A stretch of 19,701 nucleotides of DNA from an uncultured Chloroflexota bacterium (GTDB lineage Bacteria; Chloroflexota; Limnocylindria; Limnocylindrales; CSP1-4): contig CAIYZX010000243.1 of NCBI GenBank assembly GCA_903930745.1, positions 1-19,701 on the forward strand, read 5' to 3'. Within the stretch, counting starts at the first letter, position 1, and the number at the start of each line of letters is the position of its first letter. The notes beneath the pieces are model-generated. The model was not told the DNA's origin, made no database searches, and saw only the letters and a list, made by a program, of their open reading frames with translations. Of this stretch, positions 7,580 through 14,409 are shown one piece after another. A program made the translations under genes and the position numbers.

Positions 7580-8781
7580 AGCGCAGACCGCAGGACCGCG
7601 GCCAGCTCCTCGTCCGTCAGCACCACAGGGTTCGTCTTCATCGAGCTCCCGCGCGCATCCGCCACGATCGCGCCGATGCCGTCCTCGCCCAGCCCGTAGT
7701 GGCCGAGACCCGGGATCGCGAGCGTCGCGGTCCAGCGGTCCAGCTCCGCCACGAGGGCCTCGCGTGCCTCCGCGTCCGGCACCTCGTCCGCCAGGCCCGC
7801 GAGGAGTCGGCCCAGGATGGCGTACCGGGGCAGGGCGGGGGAGCCAGGATCGCGGGATTCCAGGGCGCGCACGTTGGCCCGGGTGATGCCGGCGAGCGTG
7901 GTGCCGCACGCGATCCCGTGGGGGATGGGGAGCTGGGCCCCCAGGGGCGACGCCATGCCATGGACGCCGCCAAGGCCCGCGTGTGCGAGGCAGATGCCGG
8001 AGAGCAGGGCCGCGTACGCCATGGAGCTCCGCGCGGCCGGGGCGGCAGGCCCGTCCGGGTCCGCGTGCCAGGCGAGGAGGCCGTCCCTGGCCGCAGCAAG
8101 GCCGGCGAGCGCCAGCGCGTCCGTGACCGGCGACGCCTTGAGCGAGACGAACGCCTCCAGGAGCTGCGTCGTGGCGTCCATGCCGTTGGACGCGATCTGC
8201 ACGGGCGACGCCCCGGCGAGCAGGTCCGGGTCAAGGATGGCGTCCGCCGCCACCAGGCGCTCGTCACGGAAGGAGCGCTTGTACCCGGCGGGGCCGCGCT
8301 CGCTGATCACCGCGTTCCGGGTTGCCTCGCTGCCCGTGCCCGCCGTGGTGGGGACGGCGACGAGGGGAACGGAGGGTCCGTCATACGCACGGTACGAGGA
8401 CAGCCCCTCCAGGTGGTCTGTCACGGGCGCCCCGGAGCGAAGCAACCCCGCGATCGCCTTGGCGGCATCAAGCACGCTCCCGCCGCCCACGGCCAGCACC
8501 ACGTCCACCTCTGCCCCGCGGTGCGCGGCGACCGCGCCGTCCACCACCGCGGGCGACGGCTCGTCCACCACCGCCACCTGGCCCGCAACGGTCACGCCGG
8601 CGGCCGCCAGGCCCTCCAGCAGGGCATCCCGTCTGCCGGACATGGCCAGGGAGCGTCCGCCGGTCACCAGCAGGACCCGCTGTCCGTGTGAGCGCACCAC
8701 GCCAGGCAACGTGGCGAAGACGCCGGGACCAAAGGCGATCCGCGGCAGGCGGCCCAGGGCGAACGCGGGGATCCCGGTCAT
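7576..8781 (-). CDS. Iron-type (group III) alcohol dehydrogenase, atypical metal site
   Basis: NAD(P)-dependent oxidoreductase of the iron-containing alcohol dehydrogenase family, 401 aa, cytoplasmic. Cofactor motifs are GGGSVLDAAK at 99-108 and PTTAGTGSEAT at 144-154. Of the usual metal ligands (Asp, His, His, His) I see Asp202, His274 in VHGMASPLGA and His288 in IPHG, but the second ligand position is Gln206 (MDATTQ). The active-site His normally four residues after the third ligand is Ser278. The start codon overlaps the stop of the upstream ABM gene as ATGA, so translation is coupled. Placed last in the pyrimidine operon, it may reduce malonate semialdehyde to 3-hydroxypropionate; that substrate is inferred from context only. 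Maleylacetate reductase is an alternative family reading. Confidence 0.85.
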   Translation of the reverse strand: MTGIPAFALGRLPRIAFGPGVFATLPGVVRSHGQRVLLVTGGRSLAMSGRRDALLEGLAAAGVTVAGQVAVVDEPSPAVVDGAVAAHRGAEVDVVLAVGGGSVLDAAKAIAGLLRSGAPVTDHLEGLSSYRAYDGPSVPLVAVPTTAGTGSEATRNAVISERGPAGYKRSFRDERLVAADAILDPDLLAGASPVQIASNGMDATTQLLEAFVSLKASPVTDALALAGLAAARDGLLAWHADPDGPAAPAARSSMAYAALLSGICLAHAGLGGVHGMASPLGAQLPIPHGIACGTTLAGITRANVRALESRDPGSPALPRYAILGRLLAGLADEVPDAEAREALVAELDRWTATLAIPGLGHYGLGEDGIGAIVADARGSSMKTNPVVLTDEELAAVLRSAL

Positions 8782-9128
8782 CGGGCGTCCGCCCCCGAGG
8801 CAGCCGCCGAGGCCGGGTCCGTCAAATCCGCCGGGTCCGCCGGCGCCAGCCGGTCATACCGGATCCCGAACCGCGTCTCCGCGAACAGGTCCGCCGTCTC
8901 CTCGCGCCAGGCAAGGTAGTGCGCAGTCTCCTTGTGGGCCCGCATGGCCGCCTCGTCCACGAAGACCTCGTAGATGACGAAGCGCGTGGGATCGTCCGCC
9001 TGGCGCAGCACGTCAAAGGCCACGTTGCCGGGCTCCTGGCGCGAGCCCTCGTGGTTGCGAGCCATCGCCGCCGCGAAGGCCTCGACGCAGTCCGGCTTCA
9101 CGTGGCAGTGGACCAGGGTGGCGATCAC
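8778..9128 (-). CDS. Antibiotic-biosynthesis-monooxygenase (ABM) domain protein, putative quinol monooxygenase
   Basis: Small cytoplasmic protein, 116 aa, of the dimeric alpha+beta ferredoxin-like ABM/YgiN/LsrG family. The core at about 1-93 shows the typical first strand (IATLVHCHVKP), a helix with Met-Ala-Arg-Asn, a strand ending in FDVLRQ, DDPTRFVIYEVFVDEAAMRAH and the HYLAW helix start. The last 25 residues are a disordered Ala/Asp-rich tail. Members oxidise quinols or act as cofactor-free isomerases. The pairing with an alcohol dehydrogenase suggests a role with a reactive aldehyde or carbonyl, but the substrate is unknown. GTG 9128 is supported by GAGGAGG (complement of 9137-9143) with an 8-nt spacer. 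Coupled to the dehydrogenase by ATGA. Confidence 0.82.
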   Translation of the reverse strand: MIATLVHCHVKPDCVEAFAAAMARNHEGSRQEPGNVAFDVLRQADDPTRFVIYEVFVDEAAMRAHKETAHYLAWREETADLFAETRFGIRYDRLAPADPADLTDPASAAASGADAR

Positions 9129-9162
9129 GGGGCGGACCTCCTCGGAGAGCGGTGGAACGATG

Positions 9163-9195
9163 CGGCCGGCCCCGCCGCGAGGGCGGGACCGGCCG
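9163..9195 (-). terminator. Hairpin between dihydropyrimidinase and ABM genes
   Basis: Two 14-nt arms, 9163-9176 and 9182-9195, pair with one position that is a G·U wobble only in the minus-strand RNA, which points to a minus-strand function. Loop of 5 nt, no T-tract. It lies 32 nt past the dihydropyrimidinase stop and could partly separate the last two genes from the operon. Confidence 0.5.
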
Positions 9196-9227
9196 ATGCC
9201 AAAGGTGCGGAACGAGCGCGAAAGCGC

Positions 9228-10625
9228 CTAGACCATCCGCGCGTAGTCGGTGGTGGCGCGCTTGATGAACTTGCCGTGGCCCTTGCGTCCGGTGAACTCG
9301 CCGTTGCGGACCACCACGGAGCCGCGGCTCATCACCACGTCCGACGCGCCCTGGATCTCCCAGCCCTCGTAGCAGGAGTAGTCCGCGTTCATGTGGTGCG
9401 TGTCCGCGCTGATCGTGCGCTTGCGCTCCGGGTCGTAGACCACGATGTCCGCGTCCGCGCCGGCGACGATCGCACCCTTCTTGGGGTACATGCCGAAGAG
9501 CTTCGCGGGCTCCGTGGAGATGATCTCCACCCAGCGCTCCTTGGTGATCTGGCCGCCGAGGACGCCGCCGTTGAACAGCAGGTCCACGCGGTCCTCAACG
9601 CCCGGCAGGCCGTTGGGGATCTTGCGGAAGTCACCGCGCCCAAGCTCCTTCTGGCCGTGGAAGTCGAACGGGCAGTGGTCCGTGGAGACGACCTGGAGGT
9701 CGTTCTTGCGGAGGCCCGTCCAGAGCTCCTGCCAGTTGGGGTTCTTCTCGCGCAGCGGCGGGCTGCAGACGAACTTGGCGCCGTTGAAGCCGTTCCCCAG
9801 GTCGTCGATGGAGAGGAACAGGTACTGCGGGCAGGTCTCTGCGAACGCCATGGAGCCGCGGTCGCGGGCAGCCCGGACCTGGTTGAGCGCGTCCACCACG
9901 GAGAGGTGGACGATGTAGACCGGCGCGTGCGCGGCCTCCGCCAGGCGGATGACGCGGTTGGTGGCCTCACCCTCGAAGACCGGGTAGCGGGCCACGCCGT
10001 GGTAGTACGGGTCCGTCTTGCCCTCGGCGACGAGATCGGCCGCCACGGCGTCGATGGCCGGGCCGTTCTCCGCGTGCATGAGGATCAGGCCGCCGTTCCT
10101 GGTGGTCTGCTGCATGGCGCGGAAGATGTGGTCGTCCGGGCTGTAGAAGACGCCCGGGTAGGCCGTGAAGAGCTTGAAGTCCGGCACGCCCTCGGCGACC
10201 AGCTGGTCCATCTCGGCCAGCGTGGCGTCGTTGACGTCGCTCATGATCATGTGGAAGCCGTAGTCGATGACGGCGTTCCCCTCGGCCTTCGCGTACCAGG
10301 TGTCCAGGCCCGTGCGCAGCGCCTGGCCCTTGGACTGGACCGCGAAGTCCACGATGGTGGTGGTGCCGCCGAAGGCCGCCGCGCGCGAGCCGGTCTCGAA
10401 GGTGTCCTTGGCGAAGGTGCCGCCGAAGGGCAGCTCCATGTGCGTGTGGACGTCGATGCCGCCCGGGATCACGTACTTGCCCGTGGCGTCGATCGTCTCG
10501 TCCGCCGTGACGGTGGCGGCGAGGCCGGTGCCCACGGCGGCGATCGTCTCGCCGTCCACCAGGACATCCGCCTGGTACGAGCCGTCGGCAGTGACGACAG
10601 TGCCGTTGACGATCAGGGTCCGCAT
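9228..10625 (-). CDS. hydA: Dihydropyrimidinase (D-hydantoinase)
   Basis: Cyclic amidohydrolase that opens 5,6-dihydrouracil or dihydrothymine to N-carbamoyl-beta-amino acids, step two of reductive pyrimidine degradation; 465 aa, cytoplasmic. The binuclear metal site is complete: His60 and His62 (DVHTH), carboxylated Lys151 (PDFKLFTAYPG, with catalytic Tyr156), His184 (LMHAENG), His240 (YIVHLS) and Asp316 (STDHCPF). The substrate loop NGLPGVEDRVDLL at 338-350 is typical of dihydropyrimidinases rather than dihydroorotases or allantoinases. The start at ATG 10625 has GAGGAGG (complement of 10630-10636) 4 nt upstream; an in-frame ATG at 10688 would add 21 Gly/Arg-rich residues and overlaps a candidate -10. 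It lies 136 nt after the LLM gene. Confidence 0.96.
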   Translation of the reverse strand: MRTLIVNGTVVTADGSYQADVLVDGETIAAVGTGLAATVTADETIDATGKYVIPGGIDVHTHMELPFGGTFAKDTFETGSRAAAFGGTTTIVDFAVQSKGQALRTGLDTWYAKAEGNAVIDYGFHMIMSDVNDATLAEMDQLVAEGVPDFKLFTAYPGVFYSPDDHIFRAMQQTTRNGGLILMHAENGPAIDAVAADLVAEGKTDPYYHGVARYPVFEGEATNRVIRLAEAAHAPVYIVHLSVVDALNQVRAARDRGSMAFAETCPQYLFLSIDDLGNGFNGAKFVCSPPLREKNPNWQELWTGLRKNDLQVVSTDHCPFDFHGQKELGRGDFRKIPNGLPGVEDRVDLLFNGGVLGGQITKERWVEIISTEPAKLFGMYPKKGAIVAGADADIVVYDPERKRTISADTHHMNADYSCYEGWEIQGASDVVMSRGSVVVRNGEFTGRKGHGKFIKRATTDYARMV

Positions 10626-10686
10626 TCGTCCTCCTCGCGTGGTCTGCCGGCTCCTGCCGGCTGCGCCGATCGCGCCTGTGCCGCCC

Positions 10687-10692
10687 ATCGTA
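10687..10692 (-). promoter_or_regulatory. Candidate internal -10 box for hydA
   Basis: Minus-strand TACGAT lies about 60 nt before the hydA start, in the 136-nt gap after the LLM gene. The same hexamer serves as the candidate -10 for subtilase 1. The gap also holds GCCGGC-TCCT-GCCGGC (10646-10661), a 6-bp hairpin in the leader. No -35 is evident. Confidence 0.3.
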
Positions 10693-10761
10693 GTCCTGTG
10701 CCCGGGCGCCGGATGGGCCGTCGCGCGCCAGGGTGTCGCCGTTGGGACGGAGGACGCGTCC

Positions 10762-11760
10762 CTAGGCGAGATCGCGCAGGGCCGGGATGATCTCCCGCCC
10801 GTAGATCTCCAGCTGCTCCTCCTCGTTCCCGTTCATCAGGTACAGGTTGAACTGGTTGACGCCGGCCTCCGCGAGGACGCGCAGCTTGGCGATGTGCTGC
10901 TCCACGGAGCCCACGATGCAGAAGCGGTCCACGATGTCGTCCGTGACGAAGGACGCGTTGGAGGAGCCAACCTCCGCGTGGTGCAGGTAGTCGTAGCCCT
11001 CGCGATCGCGGATGTAGGACGTGAGCTCCGGCGGCAGGTCCTCGCGCGGGTACTTGTTCACGAGATCCACCACGTGGTTGCCCACGAGCGCCGGGAACCA
11101 GCGGGTCCGGTCGCGGGCGTCCGCGAGGTCGCCCACGTGCGCCGGCGCCGCCGCCATGACCGCCACCGATCCAGGATCGCGGCCGGAGGCCACCGCGGAC
11201 TCGTGCACCTGGGAGGTGAACCAGCGGATGAGATCCGGGTCCGCGATCTGGAGCATGGCACCGTCCGCGATCCGCCCGGTGAGCCGGAGCGCCACGGGAC
11301 CGTAGCCCGCGATCCAGACGGGCAGCCGGTGCCTGGGGCCGAAGCCCAGCTCCAGCATCGTGCCCTCGAACTCGACCTGGCGGCCCTCCGCCAGGGCCCG
11401 GATGACGTGGACCGCCTGCTCCAGGTCCTTCATGGACGTGGGCGGCTTGCCAAGGACGCGCCGCGCGGAGTCGCCACGGCCGATGCCGAGGTCGAAGCGG
11501 CCGCCGGAGAGCTCGTTGAGGACCGCGAGCGTGGAGGCCGTGACGGACGGCTCGCGCGTGGCCGGGTTGGTGACGCAGGTGCCGAAGCGCATGTGCTTCG
11601 TGGCGCCCGCCATGAGCGTCAGCAGGGGGTAGGGATCCCGCCACAGGACGTGGCTGTCGAAGAGCCAGCCGTAGGTGAAGCCGGCGGCCTCCGCCTGCTT
11701 GGTCAGCGCGACCGTGCGCTCGATGGAGTGATCAGGCTTGAGAGTGAACCCGAACTGCAT
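10762..11760 (-). CDS. LLM-class flavin/F420-dependent oxidoreductase
   Basis: Luciferase-like monooxygenase-fold (TIM barrel) oxidoreductase, 332 aa. The core signature is RFGTCVTNP at 58-66 followed by LNELSGGRFDLGIGRGDSA at 81-99, as in F420-dependent methylene-H4MPT reductase relatives; LPVWIAGYGP at 146-155 is the second family motif. From memory it resembles the CPS_4043-type subfamily (TIGR03842), whose substrate is not established. RutA, the oxygenase of the other uracil pathway, is also an LLM enzyme, but RutA is longer and the rest of the Rut set is missing here. Location between beta-ureidopropionase and dihydropyrimidinase suggests it acts on a pyrimidine or dihydropyrimidine. GAGGAGAGG directly upstream of ATG 11760 serves as the ribosome-binding site. 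Confidence 0.87.
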   Translation of the reverse strand: MQFGFTLKPDHSIERTVALTKQAEAAGFTYGWLFDSHVLWRDPYPLLTLMAGATKHMRFGTCVTNPATREPSVTASTLAVLNELSGGRFDLGIGRGDSARRVLGKPPTSMKDLEQAVHVIRALAEGRQVEFEGTMLELGFGPRHRLPVWIAGYGPVALRLTGRIADGAMLQIADPDLIRWFTSQVHESAVASGRDPGSVAVMAAAPAHVGDLADARDRTRWFPALVGNHVVDLVNKYPREDLPPELTSYIRDREGYDYLHHAEVGSSNASFVTDDIVDRFCIVGSVEQHIAKLRVLAEAGVNQFNLYLMNGNEEEQLEIYGREIIPALRDLA

Positions 11761-11802
11761 CGTCCTCTCCTCGGGGGCCCGGAGATGTGGCGGGAAATGA
11801 AA

Positions 11803-11838
11803 GCGGCTCGGCCGTCCTCCTCCAGACGGTCGAGCCGC
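11803..11838 (-). terminator. Intrinsic terminator or attenuator between amidase and LLM genes
   Basis: Two 14-nt arms (11803-11816 and 11825-11838) pair with one wobble around an 8-nt loop. On the minus strand the stem is followed at once by TTTCATTT, the only good U-rich tail in the window, so this is a minus-strand terminator. It lies 46 nt past the amidase stop. Because a -10 box is directly upstream, it may instead act as an attenuator in the LLM leader. Confidence 0.75.
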
Positions 11839-11843
11839 GCGGG

Positions 11844-11849
11844 ATCATA
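11844..11849 (-). promoter_or_regulatory. Candidate -10 box for the LLM gene
   Basis: Minus-strand TATGAT matches five of six consensus bases. The predicted transcript start falls at about 11838, the first base of the terminator hairpin. No -35 box is visible. Confidence 0.35.
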
Positions 11850-11884
11850 CCGGACGCGGCCGGGTGGGCCGTTCCGGGAGGCTC

Positions 11885-12736
11885 CTAGGGGCGGACCAGG
11901 TCGCCGTACTGGTCGGGCCGGCGGTCCCGGTAGAACTGCCACGTCTGGCGGACCTGCGTGACCATGTCCAGGTCCATGTCGCGGACCAGGAGCTCCTCGT
12001 CGTACGCGGAGCCCACGCCGCCGATGATCTGGCCACGCGGATCGCAGAAGTAGCTCTGGCCGTAGAAGTCGTCGTCGCCGATCTCCTTCTCGATGCCAAC
12101 GCGGTTGATCGTGCCCACGAAGTAGCCGTTGGCCACGGCGTGGCTGATCTGCTCGATGCGCCAGAGGTACTCGGACAGGCCACGCGACGTGGCGGACGGG
12201 ATGAACACCATCTCGGCGCCGTTGAGGCCCAGGGCGCGGGCGCCCTCCGGGAAGTGGCGGTCATAGCAGATGTACACGCCCACCTTGCCCACCGCGGTCT
12301 CGAAGACCGGGTAGCCCAGGTTCCCGGGGCGGAAGTAGTACTTCTCCCAGAAGCCCTTCACGTGCGGGATGTGGGTCTTGCGGTACTTGCCCAGGTACTT
12401 GCCGTCCGCGTCGATGACCGCGGCGGTGTTGTAGTAGATGCCGGAGGCCTGGGAGTCCTCCTCGTACATCGGGATCACGAGGACCATGCCGGTCTGCTTG
12501 GCGAGGTCCTGCATGCGCTTGGTGGTGGGGCCGTCCGGGATCAGCTCCGTGTAGGAGTAGTACTGCGGCTCCTGGACCTGGCAGAAGTAGGGGCCGTAGA
12601 AGAGCTCCTGGAAGAGCATCACCTGGGCGCCCTGCTTTGCGGCCTCGTGCGCGTAGCCCTCGTGCTTCTGGATCATCGACTCCTTGTCGCCGGTCCAGCT
12701 TGCCTGCAGGAGTGCGCCTCGGACGATGCGCGGCAT
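11885..12736 (-). CDS. Beta-ureidopropionase (carbon-nitrogen hydrolase family)
   Basis: Nitrilase-superfamily amidase that hydrolyses N-carbamoyl-beta-alanine to beta-alanine, CO2 and ammonia, step three of reductive pyrimidine degradation; 283 aa, cytoplasmic. The Glu-Lys-Cys triad is present: Glu44 (FQELFYGPYF), Lys120 (KYRKTHIPH) and Cys157 (VYICYDRHFPE). N-carbamoylputrescine amidase is a close relative, and only the dihydropyrimidinase and aminotransferase neighbours favour the pyrimidine role. ATG 12736 is preceded by GAGGGAGG (complement of 12742-12749) at 5 nt. It is the first gene of the minus-strand set, divergent from the aminotransferase across 215 nt. Confidence 0.92.
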   Translation of the reverse strand: MPRIVRGALLQASWTGDKESMIQKHEGYAHEAAKQGAQVMLFQELFYGPYFCQVQEPQYYSYTELIPDGPTTKRMQDLAKQTGMVLVIPMYEEDSQASGIYYNTAAVIDADGKYLGKYRKTHIPHVKGFWEKYYFRPGNLGYPVFETAVGKVGVYICYDRHFPEGARALGLNGAEMVFIPSATSRGLSEYLWRIEQISHAVANGYFVGTINRVGIEKEIGDDDFYGQSYFCDPRGQIIGGVGSAYDEELLVRDMDLDMVTQVRQTWQFYRDRRPDQYGDLVRP

Positions 12737-12787
12737 GAATGCCTCCCTCGATGTTCGGCCCCGATCCAGCGGGGCTGCGATCGGCTG

Positions 12788-12793
12788 AGCATA
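12788..12793 (-). promoter_or_regulatory. Candidate -10 box for the minus-strand pyrimidine genes
   Basis: Minus-strand TATGCT lies about 52 nt upstream of the amidase start in the divergent intergenic region. Next to it is a self-complementary CCCCGCGGGG (12800-12809) in the spacer, a possible regulator site. The -35 position is not recognisable. Confidence 0.35.
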
Positions 12794-12875
12794 CCCCTGC
12801 CCCGCGGGGGCTTGGGGGACGTTCCGACACCGGTCCGGCGCCTTCGCGGGCCCGCTTCGGGTGCACCGCCTGTGG

Positions 12876-12881
12876 TCTAAT
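12876..12881 (+). promoter_or_regulatory. Candidate -10 box for the aminotransferase
   Basis: TCTAAT lies 70 nt upstream of the aminotransferase ATG, with palindromic GCGGGCCCGC (12846-12855) just upstream. Together with the opposing -10 at 12788-12793 this makes the 12737-12951 gap a compact divergent control region. Confidence 0.35.
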
Positions 12882-12951
12882 CAGCACACGGTGAAGGCAC
12901 GGCGAGGCCGCGCCACACGCTCGGGCCAAAGGCGGCCCGGACAGGAGGATC

Positions 12952-14286
12952 ATGGGCAACGAGGCCGCTCCCGGCATGAGCTCAGCCGAGATCGTCAAGC
13001 TCAACCGCGACCACACCATCTTCTCCTGGTCCGTGCAGAGCGCCCTGGATCCCATCGCGATCGACCGGGCCGAGGGCGTGTACATCTACACCCCCGAGGG
13101 CAGGCGGATCCTGGACTTCAACAGCCAGCTGATGAGCGTGAACATCGGCCACGGCGACAAGCGCGTCCTCAACGCCATCACGGAGCAGGCCACGAAGCTG
13201 CAGTACGTGCAGCCGGCCTTCGCAACGGAGATCCGCGGCCGCCTGGGCCAGAAGATGGCGTCCATCCTGCCCGGCGACATGAACAAGGTCTTCTTCACGC
13301 TCGGCGGCGCCGAGGCGGTGGAGAACGCGATCAAGCTTGCCCGCCACGTGACCGGCAAGCACAAGCTCCTGGCCCGGTACCGCGCCTACCACGGCGCCAC
13401 CGCGGGCGCCATGACGCTCACGGGCGACTACCGCCGCTGGGCGAACGAGCCCGGCATCGTGGGCGTGGTCCGCTACCCGGACACCCACCGCTGGGGCGAG
13501 AAGGAGCCGCGCAGCGCGGACGAGGCGCTCAACGGCCTCGAGGACGTCATCAAGTACGAGGGGCCCAACAGCATCGCCGCGGTCTTCCTTGAGACCGTCG
13601 TGGGCACCAACGGCATCCTCATCCCGCCGGACGGCTACCTCAAGGGTGTCCGCGAGCTGTGCACCAAGTACGGGATCATGATGGTCGCGGACGAGGTCAT
13701 GGCGGGCTTCGGGCGCACCGGCAAGTGGTTCGCGGTGGACCACTGGGACGTGGTCCCGGACCTCATGACGATGGCCAAGGGCCTCACGTCCTCCTACCTG
13801 CCGCTGGGCGCCGTGGCCATGCGCGAGCACATCGCGGAGTGGCTGGAGACGCACCAGTTCTACGGTGGCCTCACGTACTCCGCGCACCCGGTCAGCCTCG
13901 CCGCCGCCCTCGCCACGATCAACGTGTACGAGGAGGACGGGCTCATCGAGAACGCCGCCCGCATGGGCGAGGTGATGCGCGGGCACCACGAGGCGCTCGC
14001 GGCCAAGCACCCGTCCGTGGGCGCCCACCGCAACATCGGCCTGTTCGGCATCCTGGACCTCGTCCGCAGCCAGGACCCGTGGACGCCGCTCACGCCCTTC
14101 AACGGGACGAGCGACGAGATGAAGGCCATCGGCAAGTTCTTCCGCGACAACGGCCTGTACGTGATGCTGGCCAACAACAGCATCCACACGAACCCGCCGC
14201 TGTGCATCACTGAGGACCAGCTCGCGGAGGGCTTCGCGATCATCGACAAGGCGCTCGACATCGCCGACCAGGCGGTGGCGGGCTAG
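12952..14286 (+). CDS. Class III PLP-dependent aminotransferase, probable beta-alanine transaminase
   Basis: Omega-amino-acid transaminase, 444 aa, cytoplasmic. In this context it would convert beta-alanine (or 3-aminoisobutyrate) plus pyruvate or 2-oxoglutarate to malonate semialdehyde, the step after beta-ureidopropionase. Family signs are the PLP-phosphate segment GGAEAVENAIKLAR at 118-131, YHGAT at 146-150, Asp247-Glu248 in VADEVMAGFGRTG and Schiff-base Lys276 in MTMAKGLTSSYLPLGA. Length and order match fold-type I subgroup II enzymes. Substrate cannot be read from sequence; taurine or GABA transaminase are alternatives. AGGAGG at 12943-12948 gives a 3-nt spacer. Divergent from the amidase gene. 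Confidence 0.92.
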   Translation: MGNEAAPGMSSAEIVKLNRDHTIFSWSVQSALDPIAIDRAEGVYIYTPEGRRILDFNSQLMSVNIGHGDKRVLNAITEQATKLQYVQPAFATEIRGRLGQKMASILPGDMNKVFFTLGGAEAVENAIKLARHVTGKHKLLARYRAYHGATAGAMTLTGDYRRWANEPGIVGVVRYPDTHRWGEKEPRSADEALNGLEDVIKYEGPNSIAAVFLETVVGTNGILIPPDGYLKGVRELCTKYGIMMVADEVMAGFGRTGKWFAVDHWDVVPDLMTMAKGLTSSYLPLGAVAMREHIAEWLETHQFYGGLTYSAHPVSLAAALATINVYEEDGLIENAARMGEVMRGHHEALAAKHPSVGAHRNIGLFGILDLVRSQDPWTPLTPFNGTSDEMKAIGKFFRDNGLYVMLANNSIHTNPPLCITEDQLAEGFAIIDKALDIADQAVAG

Positions 14287-14319
14287 GCCCGAACGGTTCG
14301 CCCGGCACGTCCGGGGAGC

Positions 14320-14363
14320 GGCGGCGGGACGGGTTCGCGAGGGGATCGCCCCGCTCCGCCGCC
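14320..14363 (+). terminator. Imperfect hairpin after the aminotransferase
   Basis: GGCGGCGG (14320-14327) pairs with CCGCCGCC (14356-14363), followed inward by two mismatches and four more GC pairs. It lies 33 nt past the aminotransferase stop, with no T-tract. It could reduce readthrough into the ABC gene. Confidence 0.3.
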
Positions 14364-14409
14364 ACCTCGGCTCCACGTGCCGGCGGTCGCACGGCCAACG
14401 GCGCTGCCG

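Noticed and set aside
8322..10790. 822-aa plus-strand open frame opposite hydA and the ABM gene
   Set aside because: Begins as a Pro/Arg repeat-like string and has no domain. It covers three genes with complete active sites on the other strand.
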